64,000 nucleotides of DNA, from assembly GCF_002002905.1 (NCBI RefSeq), contig NZ_CP019509.1:744001-808000 (forward strand), read 5' to 3'. Of the stretch, positions 49,575-57,969 are shown one piece after another (position 1 is the stretch's first letter; the number at the start of each line of letters is the position of its first letter). Source of the stretch: Aquaspirillum sp. LM1. Lineage in GTDB: Bacteria > Pseudomonadota > Gammaproteobacteria > Burkholderiales > Aquaspirillaceae. The position numbers and the translations under genes were made by a program. The notes beneath the pieces are model-generated. The model ran no database searches. It was not told where the DNA came from and saw only the letters and a program-made list of their open reading frames with translations.

Positions 49575-50216
49575 TCAACAAGAGGTAGGAGGTGGGACGG
49601 GTTTGCTGGCCGGAGCCACCACACCCATCGAAATAATGTACTTCAGCGCGTCGTCCACGCTCATGTCCAGTTCACGGGTGGCCGAGCGCGGCACCAGCAT
49701 GAAATAGCCGGAAGTGGGGTTGGGCGTGGTGGGCACGTACACGCTGACAAAATCGTCGCTGTCCAGATGCTCGGCCACCCCGGCACCGGGCTTGCCGGTC
49801 AGAAAGGCAATGGTCCACACGCCCTGGTGCGGAAACTGCACCAGCAGCGCCTTGGAAAACGCCTGGCCGCTGCCCGACAGCAAGGTGTCGCTGACCTGCT
49901 TGACGCTGCTGTAGATGGTTTTCACCACCGGAATGCGCCCGAGCAGGGCTTCCCACAGGCCCACCACTTTCTGGCCCAGCATGTTGGCCGCCAGAAAACC
50001 GGTCATCAGCACAATCAGCAGCGCCAGCACCAGCCCGCTGCCGGGGATGTGCATGCCAAACCAGTGGGTGGGCTGCAGCGCATTGGGCAGCCAGTTGATC
50101 ATGCTGTCCATGGTGGAAATCACCATGTCCAGCACCCACAGGGTGACGGCAAAAGGCAGCCAGATCAGCACGCCGGTGAGCAGGCAGGCCTTGAGCGTCA
50201 GTTTGCCCTGGTTCAT
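49575..50216 (-). CDS. DUF502 family membrane protein
   Basis: A 213-residue inner-membrane protein with two predicted helices (about 8-30 and 55-80) and a conserved DUF502 core (LLGRIPVVKTIYSSVKQ, VPTTPNPTSGYFMLVP). Function is unknown. The start at 50216 overlaps the stop of the zinc ribbon gene (ATGA). The fmdB-DUF502-aspS order recurs in betaproteobacteria, suggesting a functional or historical link. Confidence 0.88.
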   Translation of the reverse strand: MNQGKLTLKACLLTGVLIWLPFAVTLWVLDMVISTMDSMINWLPNALQPTHWFGMHIPGSGLVLALLIVLMTGFLAANMLGQKVVGLWEALLGRIPVVKTIYSSVKQVSDTLLSGSGQAFSKALLVQFPHQGVWTIAFLTGKPGAGVAEHLDSDDFVSVYVPTTPNPTSGYFMLVPRSATRELDMSVDDALKYIISMGVVAPASKPVPPPTSC

Positions 50217-50449
50217 GCGCAACCGCCGCAGCCACTGGCCGCGCAGGGCGGTTGCGCCGGTTTGGGGGCGTTCTTGAAGTCTGTGGCATACCAGCCCGAG
50301 CCCTTGAGCTGGAACCCGCCGGCGGACAGCAGCTTGGTGTACGACGTGCTGGCACACGCCGGGCAGGCGGCAATCGGGGCGTCCGAGAGCTTTTGCAAAT
50401 GTTCCTTGACCTGACCACAGTCTTCACAACGGTATTCATAGATCGGCAT
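50213..50449 (-). CDS. FmdB-type zinc ribbon protein
   Basis: A 78-residue protein with an N-terminal zinc ribbon (MPIYEYRCEDCG, then CPACAS) and a Gly/Cys-rich C-terminus. Members are called putative regulatory proteins of the FmdB family, though no general function is proven. The start at 50449 gives the canonical MPIYEYRCE N-terminus. It is the first gene of the leftward operon with DUF502 and aspS. Confidence 0.9.
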   Translation of the reverse strand: MPIYEYRCEDCGQVKEHLQKLSDAPIAACPACASTSYTKLLSAGGFQLKGSGWYATDFKNAPKPAQPPCAASGCGGCA

Positions 50450-51051
50450 GGAATAAAGCCTCCGCAATACAGGTGTCAACGACGGGCAATGCCGAACTTT
50501 TCAGGCAGCCCGGGGGTCGGACGGCGGCATGGCCAGTCCAACGCAACATGAAAGTATATCTCACCGTTGCGCCAAACCAAAACAGGGTGTGTGCCTGGGG
50601 CAAGGCTGGCGCACGCTCTGGCTGACCCGCACCTCCCTGTGTTGTGCTGGTCAAGGCGTGAGAATGTGCCACAAGCCGGGCAGGACCCATCCACTGCCGC
50701 GCCGGCCAGAAACCGCGCCGCAGGCATGGGCAGACGGGTCGGTTTATATTACATTTCGGTTTCTTTTGCATGACGCTGGCCTGGCTGCGTCACCTGTTCA
50801 GGGTCTGCCAGGGCTTGTCCTGTCTGCTTTCACGGCACTGTCATGACAATATGGGATAACGCAGGGCGATAACCTCACTTGCATTCAGGTTATGTTGCAC
50901 GGCAACATGGCGGAATTGGCGGGATCTTCATCTTCTGCCTACGCCAGCAGTGACCACCCTGTGCCCCCTGAATCCAGGCGTGGGCACAGATTTAACGACC
51001 ACCCTCTTCACCCCACCGGGTGAATGACTTAAACACACACGGAGCTCGACC
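50450..51051. other. Divergent promoter region between fmdB and fabI
   Basis: About 600 bp with no convincing gene: opposing frames of about 80-110 codons overlap each other and show no domains. An AT-rich patch lies at 50741-50775. Two short palindromes are present, TGTCATGACA (50839-50848) and ATGTTGC-ACG-GCAACAT (50892-50908). The second lies 143 bp before fabI and could be an operator. The whole stretch carries promoters for both directions. Confidence 0.5.
50892..50908. promoter_or_regulatory. Inverted repeat upstream of fabI
   Basis: ATGTTGC and GCAACAT flank ACG. The perfect 7-bp arms fit a dimeric repressor site or an mRNA hairpin in the fabI leader. No regulator gene is adjacent. 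Confidence 0.4.
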
Positions 51052-51828
51052 ATGGAAAATCTCAAAACCATGCTGCAAGGCAAAAAAGGCCTGATCGTAG
51101 GGATCGCCAACGACAATTCAATTGCCTACGGTTGTGCCCGCGTGCTGCGCGACCTGGGCGCCGAGTTTGCCGTTACCTACCTGAACGAAAAAGCTGACCG
51201 CTTTGTCCGTCCGCTGGCCGAAGAACTCGACAGCCCGCTGATCCTTCAAATGAACGTGGAAGCACCGGGCGAGCTGGAAGCGGCGTTCAAGGCCATCGAA
51301 GAAAAATGGGGCAAGCTGGATTTCGTCATCCACTCCATCGCCTTCTGCCCGATGGACGACCTGCATGGCCGCGTGACCGATTGCTCCAAGGATGGCTTCC
51401 TGCAGGCCATGCGCGTGTCGTGCTACTCGCTGATTGAAATGGCCCGCCTGGCCGAACCGCTGATGAAAGACGGCGGCGCGCTGGTGACCATGACTTACTA
51501 CGGCGCTGACAAGGTCGTGGAAAACTACAATGTGATGGGCCCGGTCAAGGCTGCGCTGGAATCCACCGTGCGCTATCTGGCCGCCGAGCTGGGCAGCAAG
51601 AAAATCCGCGTGCACGCCGTGTCGCCGGGGCCGCTGAAAACCCGCGCCGCCTCCGGCATTGCCCACTTCGACAAGCTGATCGAAGAAGCCATCGCCCGCA
51701 CCCCGGAACACCGCCTGGTGGACATCGAAGACGTGGGCATGACCACCGCCTTCCTGGTATCCGGTGGCGCGCGCGCCCTGACGGGAGACACCATCTACGT
51801 CGATGGCGGCTTCCACAACATGGCCTGA
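51052..51828 (+). CDS. fabI: Enoyl-ACP reductase (NADH)
   Basis: A 258-residue short-chain dehydrogenase that reduces trans-2-enoyl-ACP in the last step of each fatty acid elongation cycle. N-terminal GLIVGIANDNSIAYG is the FabI nucleotide loop; the catalytic Y-x6-K pair appears in TYYGADKVVENYNVMGPVKA. FabI is the triclosan/isoniazid-type target family. It leads an apparent operon with two acyl-phosphate genes: 10 bp to the phosphotransacylase gene. Confidence 0.95.
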   Translation: MENLKTMLQGKKGLIVGIANDNSIAYGCARVLRDLGAEFAVTYLNEKADRFVRPLAEELDSPLILQMNVEAPGELEAAFKAIEEKWGKLDFVIHSIAFCPMDDLHGRVTDCSKDGFLQAMRVSCYSLIEMARLAEPLMKDGGALVTMTYYGADKVVENYNVMGPVKAALESTVRYLAAELGSKKIRVHAVSPGPLKTRAASGIAHFDKLIEEAIARTPEHRLVDIEDVGMTTAFLVSGGARALTGDTIYVDGGFHNMA

Positions 51829-51838
51829 GGACACGCCC

Positions 51839-52777
51839 ATGACCCGTGATGAACACGCTTTTGCCGATATTCTGGAAGAAGCCGAGCAGTTTGGCCCGCT
51901 GTCGATGGCAGTGGCCCACCCGTGCAGCCAGGAATCGCTGATGGGGGCGGTGGAAGCCGCCGACCATGGCATTATTTCGCCCATCCTGATTGCGCCGCTG
52001 GCCAAGCTGGAAAAGGTGGCCGCCGAATTCAACGTTGACCTGTCGCGTTTTCGCGTCATCGACGTGCCGCACAGCCACGCCGCCGCCGAAGTGGCGGTGG
52101 AACTGGTGAAAAACGGCGAGGCGCACGCCCTGATGAAGGGCAGCCTGCACACCGACGAGTTCATGAGTGAAGTGCTGAAGAAAAACGGCGGCCTGCGCAC
52201 CGGACGTCGTCTGTCGCACGTGTTCATCATGAAAGTGGACAGCTACCCGCGCTACCTGTTCATCACCGATGCGGCCATCAACATCCAGCCGGATCTGATG
52301 GCCAAGGTGGATATCACCCAGAACGCCATCGACCTGACCCACGCGCTGGGGATTGCCTGCCCGAAGGTGGCACTGCTCTCGGCAGTGGAAACCGTCACGC
52401 CGAACATCCAGTCCACCCTCGACGCCGCTGCGCTGTGCAAGATGGCCGACCGTGGCCAGATCACCGGTGCCATCCTTGATGGCCCGCTGGCCTTCGACAA
52501 CGCCATCTCCGCCGAAGCGGCGCACACCAAGCACATCATCTCTGCCGTGGCGGGGGATCCGGACATCCTGGTGGTGCCAGACCTCGAATCCGGCAATATG
52601 CTGGCCAAACAGCTGTCGTATCTGGCAGCGGCGGCGTCTGCCGGCATTGTGATGGGTGCGCGCGTGCCGATCGTGCTGACCAGCCGTGCTGAAGACGCCC
52701 AGGGCCGTCTGGCCTCGGCGGCAGTGGCCAACGTGGTCGGCCACCGTCTGGTGATTGGCGCAGGAGCCGGCGAATAA
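51839..52777 (+). CDS. Phosphate acetyl/butyryltransferase
   Basis: A 312-residue enzyme of the Pta/Ptb family that exchanges acyl-CoA and acyl-phosphate. Conserved stretches include ALMKGSLHTDEFMSEVLKK, ILDGPLAFDNAIS and PDILVVPDLESGNMLAKQL. It is short compared with E. coli Pta and lacks its N-terminal P-loop-like domain. It overlaps the next gene as TAATG. Whether the substrate is acetyl-, propionyl- or butyryl-CoA cannot be told from sequence. Confidence 0.9.
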   Translation: MTRDEHAFADILEEAEQFGPLSMAVAHPCSQESLMGAVEAADHGIISPILIAPLAKLEKVAAEFNVDLSRFRVIDVPHSHAAAEVAVELVKNGEAHALMKGSLHTDEFMSEVLKKNGGLRTGRRLSHVFIMKVDSYPRYLFITDAAINIQPDLMAKVDITQNAIDLTHALGIACPKVALLSAVETVTPNIQSTLDAAALCKMADRGQITGAILDGPLAFDNAISAEAAHTKHIISAVAGDPDILVVPDLESGNMLAKQLSYLAAAASAGIVMGARVPIVLTSRAEDAQGRLASAAVANVVGHRLVIGAGAGE

Positions 52778-53955
52778 TGCGCGTGTTGCTGATCCTCAAC
52801 CCTGGCTCGGCCACGCTCAAGTTCGAGTTTTTTGCCTTGGGCGAACACGGCCCGGTGCCGCGTTATCGCGGCATGGTCGATGGCATCGGGCGCGATTCGG
52901 CCCGGCTGCAAATCCACCGGGTGGCCGATGGCGACAGCGTGCTGGAGCGTACCTTGCAACCGGCGGCGCATACCGACGCGCTGGCGGCGGTGTTTGCCTT
53001 TGCCCGCGAGCATGGTTACAGCCTGGCTGCCGTGGCGCACCGGATTGTGCATGGTGGGCCGTTCTTCCAGCAGGCGGTGCGCCTGACCCCTGAGGTGGTG
53101 GCCAAGCTGGAAACGCTGATTCCGCTGGCACCACTGCATCAGCCGGTGGGTCTGGCGGCGATTGCCGCCGTCAGCAGCGTCGATCCGGACGTGGTGCAGA
53201 TTGCCTGCTTTGACACCGCGTTCCATACCACGCAAGACCCGCTGGGCACCCGTTTTGGCATCGCCCAGCGCTGGCACGATGCTGGCGTGCGCCGCTACAG
53301 TTTCCACGGCCTGTCTTACGCGGCCATTGCCCACAAACTGCCGGAGGTGCTGGGCAGCGAACGCGCCGAAGGCCGGGTGGCGGTGTTGCACCTGGGCAGT
53401 GGTTCGTCGGCGTGCATCCTGCATCGCCGGCAAAGTGTGGCCAACAGCACGGGCATGAGTGCGGTCGAAGGGCTGATGATGGGCACCCGCCCTGGCAATC
53501 TCGACCCGGAAGTGGTGCTGTGGTGGATGGAAAACGCCGGCATGGACATCGCCGCCGTGCGCCGTGAGCTGTACAAGGCCAGCGGCCTGTTGGGCGTGTC
53601 GGGCATTTCTGCTGACATGCGCGAGCTGCTGGCTTCCAGCGAGCCATCCGCCGCGCTGGCAGTGGAGCTGTATTGCTACCGTGCTGCCCGTGAAATTGGC
53701 GCGCTGGCGGTGCAGGCTGGCGGGCTGGACGCGCTGGTGTTCACCGCCGGTACCGGCCAGCGCAGCGCGCCGGTGCGGGAAAAAATCCTCGCCCGCCTGG
53801 CCTGGCTGGGTTTTGAGCTGGACGCCGACGCCAATCAGCGCAACGCCAGTTGCATCACCCGTGCTGACAGCCGCTTGTCGGCCTGGGTGATTGCCACCGA
53901 CGAAGAAGGCCAGATGGCACGCGAGGCCGCCGCATTGCTGGCTACGCAGGCTTGA
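52777..53955 (+). CDS. Acetate/propionate kinase family protein
   Basis: A 392-residue ASKHA-fold kinase interconverting acyl-phosphate and ADP with acid and ATP. N-terminal VLLILNPGSATLKFEF matches the phosphate-1 loop, although N-PGS replaces the usual N-CGS. FDTAFHTT and HLGSGSSAC are active-site segments. It starts inside the stop of the phosphotransacylase gene and ends before a strong terminator. Acetate kinase is likely, but a propionate or butyrate kinase is possible. Confidence 0.9.
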   Translation: MRVLLILNPGSATLKFEFFALGEHGPVPRYRGMVDGIGRDSARLQIHRVADGDSVLERTLQPAAHTDALAAVFAFAREHGYSLAAVAHRIVHGGPFFQQAVRLTPEVVAKLETLIPLAPLHQPVGLAAIAAVSSVDPDVVQIACFDTAFHTTQDPLGTRFGIAQRWHDAGVRRYSFHGLSYAAIAHKLPEVLGSERAEGRVAVLHLGSGSSACILHRRQSVANSTGMSAVEGLMMGTRPGNLDPEVVLWWMENAGMDIAAVRRELYKASGLLGVSGISADMRELLASSEPSAALAVELYCYRAAREIGALAVQAGGLDALVFTAGTGQRSAPVREKILARLAWLGFELDADANQRNASCITRADSRLSAWVIATDEEGQMAREAAALLATQA

Positions 53956-53978
53956 GCGCCGGCTGAACCGCCGACATG

Positions 53979-54016
53979 AAAACCGCCTGGAGGGTGACCT
54001 CCAGGCGGTTTTTTTT
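53979..54016 (+). terminator. Strong Rho-independent terminator after the kinase gene
   Basis: Perfect 15-base arms (53979-53993 and 53998-54012) with loop GTGA, followed by further T to 54016. It ends the fabI operon. Confidence 0.95.
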
Positions 54017-54126
54017 ACGCATCGCACCGCTGACACACCCAGGCGGAAGGCGGAGGTTCGCTTGGGGGCGTCACCCAAGGGGGCGACGCACTGCCACGGC
54101 AGGCATATGCCCGCTCCGGTGCGGAT

Positions 54127-55134
54127 TTACTTGCTCAACGGCACCAGCAAAGGCGAGAAACCCAGGCTCTTGAGCTTGGCTGTGGCTTCGTCGGCTTCGG
54201 CGCGGCTCTTGAACGGACCCAGATGCACGCGGGTTTCGGTGTGGGCTTCCACGCCGGCTTCCTTCAGCTTGGCCACCATTTTGTCGGCATTGCTGGTATT
54301 GCTGAACACACCTAGCTGCACCCGGTAGCCGGCAGAGCTGCCATCCGGCAGGGCCACTTCCGGCTTGAATGCCTTGGGCCGTTCGGCTTCGGCGGCAGGC
54401 GCCGGGGCCGGCTTGCTGTCGGCCTTGGCGGCAGTGGTCGGGGCAGGTTTTTCGGCGGGCGCGGGTTTCTCCGGCTTGCTCGGTGCGGCTGGCGGCGGCG
54501 GGGCAGCCGGTTTTTCTGCCTTGGCCGGAGCCGGTTTTTCTACTGGAGCCGGGGCTGCAGGGGCTGGCTTGCTGGCTTCTGCCGGTTTGGCCGGGGCAGG
54601 CGCAACGGCAGGTTTATCGCTTTTCACCGGCGCTGGCGTACTGGCTGCGGGGGCCGGGCTGGCGGGTTTGGCCGCCGGTGCCTGGGCTGGCGCAGGTGCC
54701 ACTGCCGGCGCGGGCGGCGGGGCCGGCGGCGGTGGGCTGCTGATCTTGTCGGCTTCTTCCGGACTGATCGCGTCAGGGGCCACCGGGCTGGGCGCGGCGG
54801 CTTCCGGTGGGGCGGGCGGTGGCGCGTCCTTGATCTTGCCAGAGGCCACGGTCGGGCCAATGTCAGCCGGCGCAGCTGTACTGGTGGCTGCGGGTTTATT
54901 GAAGTGATTGAACGCCGGCACGGCGGCCAGCGCGGCGGCGATGCCAACGCCAGCGATAATCAGCCGTTTGCGGTTGCCTGGTGCGGCAGGCTTGTCCGCT
55001 GGTGGTGCGGCAGCGGGTTTGGCGCTGCCTGGTGCGGCCGGTTTGGCCGGCGCAGCAGTGGGTTTTCCTTTGCTGCCAGCAGCGGCAACGCCAGGTTTGG
55101 AGGGATTGCTATCCGGTTTAGTCGTGTCGTTCAT
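54127..55134 (-). CDS. SPOR-domain membrane protein
   Basis: A 335-residue protein with a short cytoplasmic Pro/Ala/Lys-rich tail, one membrane helix (about 57-76) and a very long Ala/Pro/Lys-rich linker (about 80-255). The C-terminal SPOR domain starts YRVQLGVFSNTSNADKMVAKL and carries the RVHLGPFKSRAEADEA segment. SPOR domains bind septal peptidoglycan stripped of stem peptides, so a role in cell division (FtsN/DedD-like) is likely. It is divergent from ndk. Confidence 0.88.
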   Translation of the reverse strand: MNDTTKPDSNPSKPGVAAAGSKGKPTAAPAKPAAPGSAKPAAAPPADKPAAPGNRKRLIIAGVGIAAALAAVPAFNHFNKPAATSTAAPADIGPTVASGKIKDAPPPAPPEAAAPSPVAPDAISPEEADKISSPPPPAPPPAPAVAPAPAQAPAAKPASPAPAASTPAPVKSDKPAVAPAPAKPAEASKPAPAAPAPVEKPAPAKAEKPAAPPPPAAPSKPEKPAPAEKPAPTTAAKADSKPAPAPAAEAERPKAFKPEVALPDGSSAGYRVQLGVFSNTSNADKMVAKLKEAGVEAHTETRVHLGPFKSRAEADEATAKLKSLGFSPLLVPLSK

Positions 55135-55343
55135 GTCGTCATCGCGGCCAAAAGCGGCAAAAGGCGGAAAAGCTGTTAGAATGCAAGGTTCTTCGTGAAA
55201 AGACCCGGGCAGCGTTCTTGGGTCTCGTCACGTAGAATCTGCCAGGGATTCTGTCGTATTGGTCTGGCTGCGGGGGGCGCAATGCGCCACACGCCCAAGG
55301 CCGACGCTCAGCAGGACCGTGAGCAGGTTCATAAAATGGAACA

Positions 55344-55359
55344 GGTTACTAGTGTAACC
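55344..55359. promoter_or_regulatory. Hairpin/palindrome just upstream of ndk
   Basis: GGTTAC-TAGT-GTAACC is a perfect 6-bp inverted repeat 28 bp before the ndk start. TAGAAT at 55177-55182 upstream is a possible -10. The repeat would be in the mRNA leader, as an operator or a hairpin near the ribosome binding site. Confidence 0.35.
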
Positions 55360-55387
55360 ATTTGTCTTTTCACCTGGAGAAGTTTTT

Positions 55388-55813
55388 ATGGCAATCGAAC
55401 GTACACTGTCTATCGTCAAGCCCGATGCAGTCGCCAAAAATGTGATCGGCCAAATCTACAGCCGGTTTGAAGCTGCTGGCCTGAAAGTGGTTGCCGCCAA
55501 GATGAAGCACCTGTCCCGCGCTGAAGCCGAAGGCTTTTACGCTGTGCACAAGGAACGCCCGTTCTTCAACGATCTGGTCAGCTTCATGGTGTCCGGCCCG
55601 GTGATGATCCAAGTGCTGGAAGGCGAAGGCGCTGTGTTGAAAAACCGCGACCTGATGGGCGCTACTGACCCGAAAAAGGCCGACGCTGGCACCATCCGCG
55701 CCGACTTTGCCGAATCCATCGACGCCAACGCCGTACACGGTTCGGACAGCCAGGAAAATGCCGCGATTGAAATCGCCTATTTCTTCCCGGCTTCGGAAGT
55801 TTACGCCCGTTGA
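55388..55813 (+). CDS. ndk: Nucleoside diphosphate kinase
   Basis: A 141-residue kinase that balances nucleoside triphosphate pools through a phosphohistidine. [28 protein letters not shown] and the active-site NAVHGSDS are diagnostic; length is normal. TGGAGA lies upstream of the ATG. It starts the conserved ndk-rlmN-rodZ-ispG-hisS-yfgM-bamB-der order. Confidence 0.97.
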   Translation: MAIERTLSIVKPDAVAKNVIGQIYSRFEAAGLKVVAAKMKHLSRAEAEGFYAVHKERPFFNDLVSFMVSGPVMIQVLEGEGAVLKNRDLMGATDPKKADAGTIRADFAESIDANAVHGSDSQENAAIEIAYFFPASEVYAR

Positions 55814-55878
55814 TCCCGTTGTCCGGGCCGGCGTGCAGCCCTGATCTGCCCGCCCGGCCCGGGCCGAGCCCCGCCCCC

Positions 55879-56967
55879 ATGAAAACCAATCTGCTCGACT
55901 TTACCCTGCCGCAACTGACCGACCACTTTGCTGAAATGGGCGAAAAACCCTTTCGTGCCAAGCAGGTGATGCGCTGGATGCACCAGATGGGCAGCGCCGA
56001 TTTTGCCGCAATGACCGATCTGGCAAAAACCCTGCGCGCCAAGCTGGAAACCTGCGCCGAAGTGCGCGTGCCGCAACTGATGACCGAGCAGGCCTCCACG
56101 GATGGCACCCGCAAATGGCTGCTGGACGTGGGCACGGGCAATGGCGTGGAAACCGTGTTCATTCCGGAAGACGACCGTGGCACGCTGTGCGTGTCCAGCC
56201 AGGTGGGCTGCGCGCTGGAATGCACGTTCTGTTCCACTGGCCGCCAGGGCTTCAACCGCAACCTGTCCACTGCCGAGATCATTGGCCAACTGTGGTGGGC
56301 CAACAAATCCATGGGCGTCACCCCGAAAAACGAGCGGGTGGTGTCCAATGTGGTGATGATGGGCATGGGCGAGCCGCTGGCCAACTACGACAGCGTGGTG
56401 GCAGCGATGCAGATCATGCTCGACGACCACGGCTACGGCCTCAGCCGTCGCCGGGTGACCTTGTCCACCTCCGGTCTGGTGCCGGCGATGGACCGTCTGC
56501 GCGAGGATTGTCCAGTGGCGCTGGCAGTCAGCCTGCATGCCCCCAATGACGCCCTGCGCGACGTGATTGTCCCAATCAATAAAAAATACCCGTTACGTGA
56601 CCTGCTGGCCGCCTGCGAACGCTATTTGCAGCGCGCACCGCGTGATTTCGTGACGTTCGAATATGTGATGCTTGACGGCGTGAACGACACGCCGGAACAT
56701 GCACGGCAACTGGTGGCCCTGGTCAAGCATGTGCCGTGCAAATTCAACCTGATTCCATTCAACCCGTTTCCCGATTCCGGCTATGCGCGCTCGACTTCCG
56801 GTTCGATTCGCGTGTTCCGCGAAATCCTGCAGGAAGCCGGGTATGTGGTGACGGTGCGCAAGACCCGTGGTGACGATATCGATGCAGCCTGTGGCCAGCT
56901 GGCGGGCAAGGTTGAAGACAAGACCCGGCGCACCCTGCGCTGGCTGACTCCGCTGGAACCGGATTGA
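55879..56967 (+). CDS. rlmN: Dual-specificity rRNA/tRNA adenine-C2 methyltransferase RlmN
   Basis: A 362-residue radical-SAM enzyme that forms m2A2503 in 23S rRNA and m2A37 in some tRNAs. The cluster motif is [15 protein letters not shown] and the acceptor cysteine lies near the C-terminus ([14 protein letters not shown]). The start at 55879 gives [17 protein letters not shown], the family N-terminus; there is no strong ribosome binding site. The next gene is rodZ, 75 bp away, without an intervening pilF/pilW. Confidence 0.96.
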   Translation: MKTNLLDFTLPQLTDHFAEMGEKPFRAKQVMRWMHQMGSADFAAMTDLAKTLRAKLETCAEVRVPQLMTEQASTDGTRKWLLDVGTGNGVETVFIPEDDRGTLCVSSQVGCALECTFCSTGRQGFNRNLSTAEIIGQLWWANKSMGVTPKNERVVSNVVMMGMGEPLANYDSVVAAMQIMLDDHGYGLSRRRVTLSTSGLVPAMDRLREDCPVALAVSLHAPNDALRDVIVPINKKYPLRDLLAACERYLQRAPRDFVTFEYVMLDGVNDTPEHARQLVALVKHVPCKFNLIPFNPFPDSGYARSTSGSIRVFREILQEAGYVVTVRKTRGDDIDAACGQLAGKVEDKTRRTLRWLTPLEPD

Positions 56968-57042
56968 ACCCTGGCTGGCCCGTCGGGTCTGCCAAGGTGA
57001 ATGACCTTTTCTGAAACTCTTTTTGCAAGCGGATTGTACTGA

Positions 57043-57948
57043 ATGAGCGATATCCCTACGCACGGCGCTGAATCGGCTACACCTACAGCTTCTCCCGGCA
57101 TCCTGCTGTCCAACGAACGGGTCAAGCGCGGCCTGTCCTTGCAGGAAGTGGCCGACCAGCTGAAATTGTCCCGCAAGCAACTGGAAGCGATAGAAAACGA
57201 CGAATACGACAAACTGCCCGGCCCGGCGTTTGCCCGGGGCTTTGTGCGCAATTACGCCAAGCTGCTGGGGCTGGACGCCGCGCTGCTGAACGCCGCGCTG
57301 GAGGCTTATGTGCCGATGCCGGCAATCAATCCACGCCCGGTGCCCGTAGAGGCGCCCAGCCGCGAACCGGCCAGGCCGGTTGAGCCCGCGCCGCCGCCGC
57401 GCCCGCGCCAGCCGATGAATCCCCTGCTGATCAAGGGGGCCATTGCCGTGGCGGTGCTCGTGCTGTTGCTGATGATTGGCTACCGCGTGGTCACCCAGGG
57501 CGGCAGCGTGTCACCCACCCCCTCGCCGGCCACGCTGCCGCCACCGGCCAGCCAGGCTGCGGTCAGTGCGCCGGTGGTCGAGGCTCCAGCCCCGCAAGCC
57601 GCAGTGACGCCTGCGCCGGTCAGCACGCCTGCCCCTGTGACGCCTGCGCCGACTCCAGAAGCCAAGCCGGCTGAACTGGCCACCCCGGCCACACAGGCGG
57701 CGGTCAGCGATAGCGGTGCGGGTGAAGTGGTGCTGCGCGCCAAGGAGGCCGCCTGGATCTCCGTGATCGACGCCAAGGGCAAAAAACTGGTGTATGGCCA
57801 GATCACTGGCGAAAAACGGGTGAGCGGCACGCCGCCGTACAAGCTGATCGTCGGCAACGCCCAGCAAGTGGAACTGCAGTACAAGGGCCAGGGCGTGGCG
57901 CTGGCCGACAAGACCAAGGGCAGCACCGCCCGGGTGGAATTGCAATAA
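57043..57948 (+). CDS. rodZ: Cytoskeletal/rod-shape protein RodZ
   Basis: A 301-residue inner-membrane protein linking MreB to the elongation machinery. The N-terminal Xre-like helix-turn-helix (about 20-80, LSNERVKRGLSLQEVADQL) contacts MreB, a membrane helix is near 127-150, then a Pro/Ala/Val linker and a C-terminal periplasmic domain (about 220-300) of DUF4115 type. The layout is canonical. It overlaps no neighbour; ispG follows by 21 bp. Confidence 0.92.
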   Translation: MSDIPTHGAESATPTASPGILLSNERVKRGLSLQEVADQLKLSRKQLEAIENDEYDKLPGPAFARGFVRNYAKLLGLDAALLNAALEAYVPMPAINPRPVPVEAPSREPARPVEPAPPPRPRQPMNPLLIKGAIAVAVLVLLLMIGYRVVTQGGSVSPTPSPATLPPPASQAAVSAPVVEAPAPQAAVTPAPVSTPAPVTPAPTPEAKPAELATPATQAAVSDSGAGEVVLRAKEAAWISVIDAKGKKLVYGQITGEKRVSGTPPYKLIVGNAQQVELQYKGQGVALADKTKGSTARVELQ

Positions 57949-57969
57949 CCAGGGCGGTTTGAACATACC

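Noticed and set aside
50436-50846. Overlapping open frames in the fmdB-fabI gap
   Set aside because: Opposing frames overlap each other, lack ribosome binding sites and recognisable domains.
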